Assembly (NCBI RefSeq): GCF_900091625.1
Contig: NZ_FMIC01000002.1
Span: 4,774,001 to 4,838,000 of the forward strand
Length of the DNA stretch: 64,000 nucleotides
Source of the DNA: Micromonospora peucetia
Lineage (GTDB): Bacteria > Actinomycetota > Actinomycetes > Mycobacteriales > Micromonosporaceae
Direction of reading: 5' to 3'
Shown: in pieces, positions 18,528 to 25,117 of the stretch
Numbering within the stretch: position 1 is the stretch's first letter
Layout: each line of letters starts with the position of its first letter
Notes under the pieces: generated by a model
What the model was told of the DNA's origin: nothing
The model's database searches: none
The model's input: only the letters and a program-made list of their open reading frames with translations
Made by a program: the position numbers and the translations under genes

Positions 18528-18834
18528 GGTTGCAAGGTGCCAGAGCGGGACGCGGAGTTCATGCGTGGAAACTACCCACATTCATGTCGCTCGTGCTGGC
18601 GGGGCCGGTGCGCGCAGGGCGGGCGGTGCCGTCAGAGGGCGGGCAGTCGCGTCGGGTGGCACTCGTGGCCGACGTACGGGCCGCCACATTGTAGTAACAA
18701 TCAGTGATCAAGTGAATGGCGAGCGTGACACCGGTGGGAATTTGAGTGCCGCTCCCGCATGTGGACGGTGCCGGTGCCGATGAGTCTTCGGACGACTGTT
18801 CTGACCCGGGGCGGCGCGATGAACGGAGCCAGGC
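18524..18834. promoter_or_regulatory. Divergent control region between lanM and the SARP gene
   Basis: This region holds no convincing protein gene and is locally less GC-rich (18685-18745). On the minus strand a TAGTTT -10-like element (18574-18569) sits 6 nt before an ATG (18562). That ATG opens a 12-codon ORF (MNSASRSGTLQP) whose TGA overlaps the GTG at 18527. On the plus strand there is a perfect dyad at 18688-18701, and GGAG precedes the SARP ATG by about 8 nt. Promoters for both directions must lie here. Confidence 0.4.
18688..18701. repeat. Perfect 14-bp dyad ATTGT-AGTA-ACAAT
   Basis: This is a perfect inverted repeat with 5-bp arms and a 4-bp spacer in the AT-richer centre of the lanM/SARP intergenic region. 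It could be an operator for either gene. Its function is inferred from position only. Confidence 0.4.
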
Positions 18835-20658
18835 ATGGAGTTTCGGGTGCTAGGGCCGGTGGGGGCCTGGAGAGGCGACGTGGAGGTGGCACTGGACGGC
18901 GCGAAGCAGCGGACGGTGCTCGCGGCGTTGCTGCTCGCCGAAGGGCGTACCGTGCCGGACACCCGGCTGTGCGAGCTGCTCTGGGGGGAGCGCCCGCCGG
19001 CCACCTTCGCCGCCCAGCTCTACAACTACGTCTCGCGGCTGCGTAAGTATCTCGGCGCCGGAGTGGACATCGTCCGGCAGTGGTCGGGGTACCAGATCCG
19101 GATCGGGACCGCCCGGCTCGACCTGGACGACTTCGAGCGCCTGGCCGAGGCCGGGCGTGAGTCGCTGCACGGCGGACGCCACGCCGAGGCCGCCGAGCGG
19201 CTGCACGCCGCCATGTCGCTGTGGCGTGGTCCGGCGCTGTCCAACGTGACCGAACGCCTCGCCGCGACCGAGTCGCACCGGATGGCAGAGCTCCGGATGG
19301 CGGTCCTGGAGAGCCGGATCGAGGCTGATCTGCTGCTGGGACGCCATGTCCGGCTGGTTCCCGAGATCACCCAGCTCGTCGCCGAACACCCGCTGCACGA
19401 GGGGCTGCGAGGGCAGCTGATGACCGCCCTGGTCCGCTGCGACCGGCAGGCCGACGCGCTGGCCACCTACCACGAGGGGCGACGGGCGCTCGCCGACGAG
19501 CTGGGTGTCGACCCGGGGCCGTTGCTCACCGAGGCGTACCGGGCGATCCTCGCCGGCCCATCGGCCCCGGCCCCGGCAGTCGTCGCGGAGCCGAGCTGGC
19601 ACGGTGTGCGGCCCGCGATGCTCCCGCCCGGTGTCGGCGACTTCGCCGGTCGGGACGAGGAACTGGGCCGGCTGATCCGGGCGCTGACCGCCGCGCCGGC
19701 GGCCCGCCAGTCGGTCGCGGTGATCACCGGGATGGCCGGGGTCGGCAAGAGCACGCTCGCCCTGCACGCCGCCCATTTGTCCCGGGCCACCTTCCCCGAC
19801 GGCCAGCTCTACGCCGACCTCGGCGGCGCCCGGGGCAACGCCGTCGAGCCGTACGACGTGCTCGGCTGGTTCCTGCGCAGCCTCGGCCACGCCGAGTCGA
19901 CGATTCCGAAAGGGCTCGACGAGCGGGTCCGGCTCTACCGCAGCCAACTCGCCGGCCGGCGGCTGCTGGTCATGCTCGACGGCACCGCGGACTACGCGCA
20001 GGTGGCTCCGCTGCTGCCCGGCGACCCCGGCTGTCAGGTCGTCGTCACCAGCCGGCTGCGGATGCCCGAACTGACCGGCGCCACGTCGATCGAGGTCGGC
20101 ACCCTGAACCGGGAACAGGCGCTCGCGCTGCTGGGCCGCATCATCGGGGCGGATCGGGTCGCCGAGGAGGCCGACGCGGCCGACCGGATCGTCGAGCTGT
20201 GCGGTCGGCTCTCGCTCGGCGTACGGGTCACCGGTTCCCGGCTTCTGGCCCGCCCGCACTGGTCGCTCGGGTACCTGGCGGACCGGCTCGCCGACGAGCG
20301 GTACCGGCTCGACGAGCTGCGCCTGGGCTCGATGGACGTCCGGGAACGACTGGACAGCAGCTACCACCAACTGGCCGACCTGGGACAGCTCGCCCTGCGC
20401 CGGCTGGCGCTGCTGCGGGCGCCGGCCTTCCCGAGCTGGTGCACGGCCGAGGTGCTGGGAGTGTCCCGGCATGCCGGCGAGGAGGTCGGGGAGAACCTGG
20501 TCGACGCCCGGCTGCTGGAGATCGTCGAGTCCGACGGCGGCCGGCGACAGCGGTTCCGCTTCCACGACCTGGTCCGCGTCTTCGCGCGGGAGAAGGCCGA
20601 CCAGGCGGACCGGATGCTGGTGGCCGGTGCCGGTGCGCTGAGCGGGGTGGGCAGCTGA
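18835..20658 (+). CDS. SARP-family (AfsR-like) pathway activator, DNA-binding + BTAD + NB-ARC
   Basis: The product is 607 aa, starting at the ATG after a GGAG site. The N-terminal OmpR-type winged helix begins MEFRVLGPVGAWRG and contains the KQRTVLAALLL helix and YNYVSRLRKYL. The bacterial transcriptional activator domain (about 95-240) follows. An NB-ARC ATPase has Walker A GMAGVGKST (about residue 300) and MLDG. It ends shortly after the FHDLVRVFARE motif, so it lacks the TPR region that makes AfsR about 950-1000 aa. Such short NB-ARC SARPs are common cluster-situated activators. It sits at the 5' edge of the acyl/NRPS genes and is the most likely activator of that cluster. It is divergent from lanM. 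Confidence 0.9.
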   Translation: MEFRVLGPVGAWRGDVEVALDGAKQRTVLAALLLAEGRTVPDTRLCELLWGERPPATFAAQLYNYVSRLRKYLGAGVDIVRQWSGYQIRIGTARLDLDDFERLAEAGRESLHGGRHAEAAERLHAAMSLWRGPALSNVTERLAATESHRMAELRMAVLESRIEADLLLGRHVRLVPEITQLVAEHPLHEGLRGQLMTALVRCDRQADALATYHEGRRALADELGVDPGPLLTEAYRAILAGPSAPAPAVVAEPSWHGVRPAMLPPGVGDFAGRDEELGRLIRALTAAPAARQSVAVITGMAGVGKSTLALHAAHLSRATFPDGQLYADLGGARGNAVEPYDVLGWFLRSLGHAESTIPKGLDERVRLYRSQLAGRRLLVMLDGTADYAQVAPLLPGDPGCQVVVTSRLRMPELTGATSIEVGTLNREQALALLGRIIGADRVAEEADAADRIVELCGRLSLGVRVTGSRLLARPHWSLGYLADRLADERYRLDELRLGSMDVRERLDSSYHQLADLGQLALRRLALLRAPAFPSWCTAEVLGVSRHAGEEVGENLVDARLLEIVESDGGRRQRFRFHDLVRVFAREKADQADRMLVAGAGALSGVGS

Positions 20659-20724
20659 GCCGGTGCGGAACTGCTCGCCGTGGGCCGGCCGGGCACCGCT
20701 GACCGCCAGCATTCGACGTTCAGG

Positions 20725-20730
20725 TATAGA
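20725..20730 (+). promoter_or_regulatory. -10 element of a probably leaderless promoter
   Basis: TATAGA lies 6 nt upstream of the ATG at 20737 and there is no Shine-Dalgarno, which fits a leaderless transcript for the VOC-family gene. Confidence 0.4.
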
Positions 20731-20736
20731 TGCTCC

Positions 20737-21171
20737 ATGACTGTCGTCTGGGGCATGACTGTGGACTGTGCCGATCCGGCCCGCCTGGCCGCGTTCTGGC
20801 GCGAGGCCCTCGGCTACGTGGACGCCCCGGTGCCGGGAGGCTTCGCGAGCTGGGAGGAGTGGCTGGTCCGCTGGGAGGTGCCGCGCGAGGAGTGGAACGA
20901 CGGCGCCTACCTGGTCGACCCGCGGGGGGTGGGACCGAGTGTCTCGTTCCTGAGGGTGCCGGAACCGAAGGTCGTCAAGAACCGGTTGCACATCGACATC
21001 AAGGCAGGCGGCCGGGACGAGCCGCAGGAGGTCCGGTGGCCCCGCGTCACCGAGACCGTGCGGCGGCTGACCGAGGCGGGCGCGACGGTGGTGAGTCAGG
21101 ACGTGGTGGACGGCGTCCCCAGCCACGTCGTGATGGCCGATCCCGAGGGCAACGAGTTCTGCGTCGTGTGA
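20737..21171 (+). CDS. VOC-family (glyoxalase/bleomycin-resistance fold) protein
   Basis: The product is 144 aa. It has the VOC pattern: an N-terminal DCADPARLAAFWREALGY, a central HIDIKA strand and a C-terminal MADPEGNEFCVV. This resembles the actinobacterial Glyoxalase_6-type subgroup, most of which are uncharacterised metal-dependent or binding proteins. Between the SARP and the hot-dog genes, it could be a small-molecule binding or resistance protein of the cluster, but nothing in the sequence proves that. The frame continues upstream to 20680, but the ATG at 20737 directly precedes the conserved start. Confidence 0.75.
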   Translation: MTVVWGMTVDCADPARLAAFWREALGYVDAPVPGGFASWEEWLVRWEVPREEWNDGAYLVDPRGVGPSVSFLRVPEPKVVKNRLHIDIKAGGRDEPQEVRWPRVTETVRRLTEAGATVVSQDVVDGVPSHVVMADPEGNEFCVV

Positions 21172-21224
21172 ACCGGCGCGGCAGCCGCTCGCCCGGGTGC
21201 CGTGCCTGATGTGACCCGCCGTGT

Positions 21225-21241
21225 TGTAGAGAAGATATAGC
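21225..21241 (+). promoter_or_regulatory. Promoter box shared with the KAS III gene (TGTAGAGAAGNTAT)
   Basis: TGTAGAGAAGATATAGC lies 22 bp before the GTG at 21263. The same box, TGTAGAGAAGCTATGAG, lies before the KAS III gene at 23811-23827. The first ten bases are identical and the TATAGC/TATGAG part could serve as the -10. It is likely a common promoter or activator site for the two plus-strand acyl operons. Confidence 0.45.
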
Positions 21242-21262
21242 TGGTCGCCGCATGGTGACCGG

Positions 21263-21628
21263 GTGAACACCCTGACAACGGCCGACTGCGCGACGACGGT
21301 ACCCGTCGACGTGGAGCATATCGCCCCTGACACGATCGTGGCCCGAATCCGCCCCGACCTTGACGATCCGGTCTTCGCCGGCCACTACCCCGGATTCCCG
21401 CTGCTGCCGGGGGTGCACATCTTCGAGTTCGTGCACCGGGCGGTCCGCGCGGTGGCCCCCGAGCTGGTGCTGACCGAGATCGTCAGCTGCCGCTTCCTGC
21501 TGCCCTTCCGGGGCGACGACGAACTCGTCGTGACGATCCGCCGGACCGGCGACCTGTGGCGCGGCGAGGTCGCGGTCGCGGCCGTACCGGTCGCCGAGGT
21601 GCTGCTGCGCTACGGGAACGAGGAGTGA
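21263..21628 (+). CDS. FabZ-like hot-dog dehydratase subunit carrying the catalytic His
   Basis: The product is 121 aa from a GTG. It contains FAGHYPGFPLLPGVHIFEF, matching the FabZ HFPGxPxxPGVLxxE block with both the catalytic His and the following Glu. It lacks the N-terminal LPHRxPxLLVDRV segment of normal FabZ. That missing piece is present in the next gene, so the two may form one heterodimeric 3-hydroxyacyl-ACP dehydratase. The predicted role is to dehydrate the 3-hydroxyacyl intermediate of the lipopeptide starter acid. It is first in a three-gene run: the next gene starts 5 bp after its stop. It is preceded by the TGTAGAGAAG box. Confidence 0.75.
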   Translation: MNTLTTADCATTVPVDVEHIAPDTIVARIRPDLDDPVFAGHYPGFPLLPGVHIFEFVHRAVRAVAPELVLTEIVSCRFLLPFRGDDELVVTIRRTGDLWRGEVAVAAVPVAEVLLRYGNEE

Positions 21629-21633
21629 GCCCC

Positions 21634-22167
21634 ATGATGGGTATCGAGGAGATCAGAAAGATCATCCCCCACCGGCCGCCGATGCTGCTGGTGGACCGGG
21701 TCACCGAGCTGGTGCCCCGGCGGCGGCTGGTGGGTTCGCTCACCGTCACCGGTGACCGGCCGCTGCCGATGTCGCTGCTTCTGGAGTCCTGGGGGCAGGC
21801 GGCGTTGGTGCTTATCCGCCACGACCGGCCGATGCCGGACGTGCTCACCGACGGCGTGCCGGTGGCCGGGGTGTTCGAGCACATCCGGTTCGGTCGGCCG
21901 GTGCTGCCCGGGGAGACGGTGGAGCACCACGTCACCATGAACAGGCTGGTCGCCGACACCGCCTTCGTCACCGGTGAGAGCTTCGTCGGGGCCACCGTGG
22001 TGCTGCGGGTCGGTCGGCTGGTCGGGGCGATGCGGTCGGTGGAGTCGCTGCGCGCGTCCCTGGACGCGGCGGCCCTGGAACGGCAGGCAGCCGCGGATCG
22101 GGAGGCGGCCCCGGGACACCCGGCGGCGGTTGTCTCCGGGACAGCGACGTCCGGGGTGGCGCGGTGA
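21634..22167 (+). CDS. FabZ-like hot-dog protein lacking the catalytic His segment
   Basis: The product is 177 aa. The ATG at 21634 is chosen because GGAG lies 8 nt upstream, at the end of the preceding gene. It begins with the FabZ N-terminal block IPHRPPMLLVDRVTELVP. The region that should contain HFPG instead reads TGDRPLPMSLLLESWGQAA: the Glu-like position is kept but the catalytic His is gone. A hot-dog core and a low-complexity Ala-rich tail follow. The preceding gene has the reverse pattern. FabZ active sites form across a dimer interface, so a heterodimer of the two is plausible. Alternatively this is a non-catalytic partner. Confidence 0.75.
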   Translation: MMGIEEIRKIIPHRPPMLLVDRVTELVPRRRLVGSLTVTGDRPLPMSLLLESWGQAALVLIRHDRPMPDVLTDGVPVAGVFEHIRFGRPVLPGETVEHHVTMNRLVADTAFVTGESFVGATVVLRVGRLVGAMRSVESLRASLDAAALERQAAADREAAPGHPAAVVSGTATSGVAR

Positions 22168-22910
22168 GCGCCGGTGGGCGTCCGGTCGCCCTGGTCACCG
22201 GTGGCTCGCGGGGCATCGGCCGGGCGGTGGTGCAGCAGCTCGTCCGGGACGGCTACGACGTGGCCATGTGCTACCAGTCCAGCAAGGACGCCGCCGACGA
22301 GGTGGTCGCGGAGGCGGCCCTGGCCGGCGGGCGCGTGCTCGCGATGATGGTCGACGTCGCCGACCCCGCGGCCGTTCGGGAGTTCGTGTCGACCGCCGAG
22401 CGGGAACTGGGCGACGCCGACGCGGTGGTCAGCGTCGCCGGCATCATCCGGGACAAGCCGCTGGCCCTGATGTCCGACGCCGACTGGCGCTCGGTCATGG
22501 AGGTGAACCTGGACGGCACCTACCACCTCTGCCGCGCCGTGGTCCGCCGGATGATGCGCCGCCGCGCCGGGGCGATCGTCACGGTCTCCTCGGTGTCCGG
22601 GGTGGCCGGAAACCCGATGCAGACCAACTACTCCGCCTCCAAGGCCGGCGTCATCGGCTTCACCAAGGCGCTCGCGAAGGAGGTCGGCCGGTACGGCATC
22701 CGGGCGAACGTGGTCGCGCCGGGCTACATCGACACCGACATGATCGCCGCCCTCTCCGGCGAGCTGGGTGCCATCGCCCGGGACCGGGTGGCCCTGGGCC
22801 GGCTCGGACGCAGCGAGGAGATTGCCGAGGTGGTCTCGTTCCTGCTCTCGTCCCGCGCGTCGTACCTGACCGGACAGGTGATCACCGTGGACGGCGGCCT
22901 GTCGATGTGA
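22164..22910 (+). CDS. fabG: 3-oxoacyl-ACP reductase, FabG-type SDR
   Basis: The product is 248 aa, the standard FabG length. The NADP-binding TGGSRGIGR is near residue 12 and the catalytic SSVSG, then YSASK, are near 140-160. The C-terminal GQVITVDGGLSM is typical. It starts at a GTG overlapping the TGA of the hot-dog gene (GTGA), so it is translationally coupled. It should reduce the 3-oxoacyl-ACP made by the KAS III to the 3-hydroxyacyl form, which the hot-dog pair could dehydrate. Its 3' end overlaps the convergent SDR gene by 29 bp. Confidence 0.9.
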   Translation: MSAGGRPVALVTGGSRGIGRAVVQQLVRDGYDVAMCYQSSKDAADEVVAEAALAGGRVLAMMVDVADPAAVREFVSTAERELGDADAVVSVAGIIRDKPLALMSDADWRSVMEVNLDGTYHLCRAVVRRMMRRRAGAIVTVSSVSGVAGNPMQTNYSASKAGVIGFTKALAKEVGRYGIRANVVAPGYIDTDMIAALSGELGAIARDRVALGRLGRSEEIAEVVSFLLSSRASYLTGQVITVDGGLSM

Positions 22911-23718
22911 CCGGCCGCCGGCCACCACCGGCGACGACCCTCAGATACCAGGGGCCGAGCAGCCGGGTCAGGATGTCGGTGCGGTACGCGTCCGCCCCGA
23001 TCAGGATCCGGGCCCGGTTGCGCGCCACCCCGCGCAGGATGGCCCGGGCGGCGTACTCCGCCGAGATGTCGACCGTCCGATCGAACTGCTCCCGGACGGC
23101 CTGGTAGTCCCGCTGCCCGTCGTTGCGGGCGTTGTGCATGATGTTCGTCCTGATCCGGCCGGGGTGCACGCAGCTCACCCCGACCGGCACCCCGTCGGCC
23201 CGCAGCTCCTGCGCCACCGCCTCCGTGAAGCCCCGGACGGCGAACTTGGCGGCGTTGTACCCGCTCTGCATCGGCGCGCCGGCCAGCCCCAGCACGCTGG
23301 AGACGTTGACCAGGTGACCGCGCGACTCGGTCAGCAGCGGCAGGAACGCCCGGGTGCCGTGCACGACACCCCAGAAGTCGACGTTCATCACCCATTCGAG
23401 GTCTTCCCAGGACCCGTCCGCGACCGAGGCGAGCAGGGTCACCCCGGCGTTGTTGACGAGCAGGTCGACGCGGCCGAAGTCGGCGCCCACCTGCTCGGCG
23501 TGCGCCAGCACCGCCACCCGGTCCGCGACGTCCAACCGGTACCCGTGCACCTGGCCCCCGTGACCCGCGCAGCCCCGCACGGTCTCCCGCAGCCCCTCGT
23601 CGTCCACGTCGGAGAGGGCGAGCCGGGCACCCCGGGCGGCAAGCTCGACGGCGAGCGCCCGGCCGATGCCGGACCCGGCGCCGGTGATCACGGCCACCTT
23701 GTCAGTGAAGTCTCTCAT
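22882..23718 (-). CDS. SDR-family oxidoreductase
   Basis: The product is 278 aa. It has the nucleotide-binding TGAGSGIGR near residue 13, NNAG near 90, and the catalytic Ser and YNAAK (near 155). The long C-terminal segment (FDRTVDISAEYAARAIL, then RILIGADAYRTDILTRLL) resembles actinobacterial SDRs of acyl or steroid metabolism rather than FabG. A GGAAAGG site precedes the ATG. It is the only minus-strand gene inside the cluster. Its promoter shares a 179-bp gap with the KAS III gene, and its 3' end overlaps fabG. It could modify the acyl starter or be an older resident gene. Confidence 0.8.
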   Translation of the reverse strand: MRDFTDKVAVITGAGSGIGRALAVELAARGARLALSDVDDEGLRETVRGCAGHGGQVHGYRLDVADRVAVLAHAEQVGADFGRVDLLVNNAGVTLLASVADGSWEDLEWVMNVDFWGVVHGTRAFLPLLTESRGHLVNVSSVLGLAGAPMQSGYNAAKFAVRGFTEAVAQELRADGVPVGVSCVHPGRIRTNIMHNARNDGQRDYQAVREQFDRTVDISAEYAARAILRGVARNRARILIGADAYRTDILTRLLGPWYLRVVAGGGRRPVTSTGRRPR

Positions 23719-23782
23719 TATGGACCTTTCCGATCGCCTTCGGGCCTCGGCGGTCCGTGCCCGGCGCAGAGTTCCCCGGCCG

Positions 23783-23827
23783 GCTATGGCTTTCCTATGT
23801 CGGGTCGATATGTAGAGAAGCTATGAG
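23783..23827 (+). promoter_or_regulatory. Promoter of the KAS III operon with SARP-type direct repeats
   Basis: GCTATGG (23783-23789) and CCTATGT (23794-23800) share CTATG exactly 11 bp apart. Eight bases downstream is a TATGTA -10-like hexamer (23809-23814). Heptamers 11 bp apart with the second 8 bp before the -10 is the known SARP operator geometry. The TGTAGAGAAGCTATGAG box (23811-23827) overlaps the end of this region, so TATGAG is an alternative -10. Confidence 0.5.
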
Positions 23828-23897
23828 GCGGATGCCCGAGCCTTTCTCCCGGCAGTCCTCGACCTGGCTGCCGGCCGGGTTGACGAAAGGGAGAACG

Positions 23898-24854
23898 ATG
23901 TCGGACACCTTCGGTTCGGCGATCACCGGGCTCGGCGCCTACCGGCCCACCCGCGTGGTCACCAACCCGGACATCGCACTGCGTACGGAGGTGACCCCGG
24001 AATGGATCGAGGAGCGCACCGGGATCAAGACCCGGCACAGCGCCGGTCCGGGGGAGACCGTGCCGGTGATGTCGGCCGAGGCCGGCGCGAAGGCGCTGGC
24101 CATGGCGAACGTCGACCCCTCCGAGGTTGACCTGCTCATCCTGGCCACCGCCACCAAGCGGGACCGGATCCCGGGCGGCGCGCCGGAGGTCGCGCACCGG
24201 ATCGGCATCCCGGCCACCGGCGCGTTCGACCTGAACGCCGCCTGCGCCGGGTTCGCCTACTCGGTCTCGGTCGCGTCCAACGCGGTCCGCCTCGGCGAGG
24301 CGCGCAACGTGCTGGTCATCGGCGCCGAACACCTCACCGAGTTCATCGACCCCGAGGACCCCGCGACCTACGTCATCTTCGGCGACGGCGCCGGCGCCGC
24401 GGTCATCTCCCGCTCCGAGACCCAGGGCATCGGCCCCGTGGTGTGGGGCAGCGACGGCCGCCGGGCCCCGATCCTCGGCACGAAGTGGGCGAAGGACGGC
24501 AAGGAGTACGCCTCGATGAACGGGCCGCTGGTCTACCGGTGGTCCACCAAGAACATCCCCCCGGTCGCGCGGGAGGTTTGCGCCCGCGCGGGAATCGACC
24601 TGTCGGAGATCGACTGGTTCGTGCCACACCAGGCGAACCTGCGGATCATCGAGCAGCTCGCCGAGATCCTGGAGATCCCGGAGGAGAAGGTCGCCCGGGA
24701 CGTGGTCGACACGGGGAACACCTCGGCGGCCTCGGTGCCGCTGGCCCTGAGCCGGCTGCACGAGAGCGGCCGTACCAAGCCCGGCGACAAGGCGCTGCTG
24801 CTCGGGTTCGGTGCCGGCCTCGCCTACGCCGGCCAGATCGTCCGGATGCCCTGA
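23898..24854 (+). CDS. 3-oxoacyl-ACP synthase III (KAS III, FabH-like)
   Basis: The product is 318 aa, the normal length. The Cys-His-Asn triad is visible in LNAACAGFAYS (near residue 115), PHQANLRI and GNTSAAS; GFGAGLAYAGQIVRMP closes the fold. The ATG at 23898 follows GGGAG. KAS III enzymes condense an acyl-CoA with malonyl-ACP. With the fabG, hot-dog pair and ACP here it probably makes a short 3-oxoacyl-ACP that becomes the N-terminal acyl group of the peptide. No second ketosynthase or chain-length factor is present, so perhaps only one dedicated elongation takes place. An ACP gene follows 23 bp downstream. Confidence 0.9.
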   Translation: MSDTFGSAITGLGAYRPTRVVTNPDIALRTEVTPEWIEERTGIKTRHSAGPGETVPVMSAEAGAKALAMANVDPSEVDLLILATATKRDRIPGGAPEVAHRIGIPATGAFDLNAACAGFAYSVSVASNAVRLGEARNVLVIGAEHLTEFIDPEDPATYVIFGDGAGAAVISRSETQGIGPVVWGSDGRRAPILGTKWAKDGKEYASMNGPLVYRWSTKNIPPVAREVCARAGIDLSEIDWFVPHQANLRIIEQLAEILEIPEEKVARDVVDTGNTSAASVPLALSRLHESGRTKPGDKALLLGFGAGLAYAGQIVRMP

Positions 24855-24877
24855 ACACCCTTCGAAAGGACACTGAC

Positions 24878-25117
24878 ATGACCGTTGACCAGGTGGCCGC
24901 CGACATCGAGCAGCTGACCCGCAAGCTGATGACCGAGGACCCGGAGCGGCCGATCTCCGCCGACGACACCTTCGTGGACCTGGGCCTCGACTCGCTCAAG
25001 CTGGTCGACCTTCTCGGCGCCGCGGAGGTCCACTTCGACATCGAGGTCCCGGACGAGGAGGTCGGCAACTTCGTCCGCGTCCAGGACCTGACCGACTTCG
25101 TGCTCGCCGCCAAGTGA
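24878..25117 (+). CDS. Acyl carrier protein
   Basis: The product is 79 aa, with the phosphopantetheine attachment motif LGLDSLKLVDLL (Ser near residue 39) and an acidic four-helix ACP profile. AAAGGA lies 7 nt before the ATG. Its stop overlaps the GTG of the free-standing condensation gene (GTGA). Placed between the KAS III and that condensation protein, it is the likely carrier that hands the acyl chain to the NRPS. Confidence 0.93.
   Translation: MTVDQVAADIEQLTRKLMTEDPERPISADDTFVDLGLDSLKLVDLLGAAEVHFDIEVPDEEVGNFVRVQDLTDFVLAAK

Noticed and set aside
18585..18695. Short plus-strand ORF (36 codons) between lanM and the SARP gene, considered as a precursor
   Set aside because: It has no Cys, no ribosome binding site and no resemblance to leader peptides.
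15021..18707. Plus-strand open frame of 1228 codons opposite lanM
   Set aside because: It is a mirror of the LanM gene. The translated sequence is Arg/Gly/Val-rich with no recognisable domain.
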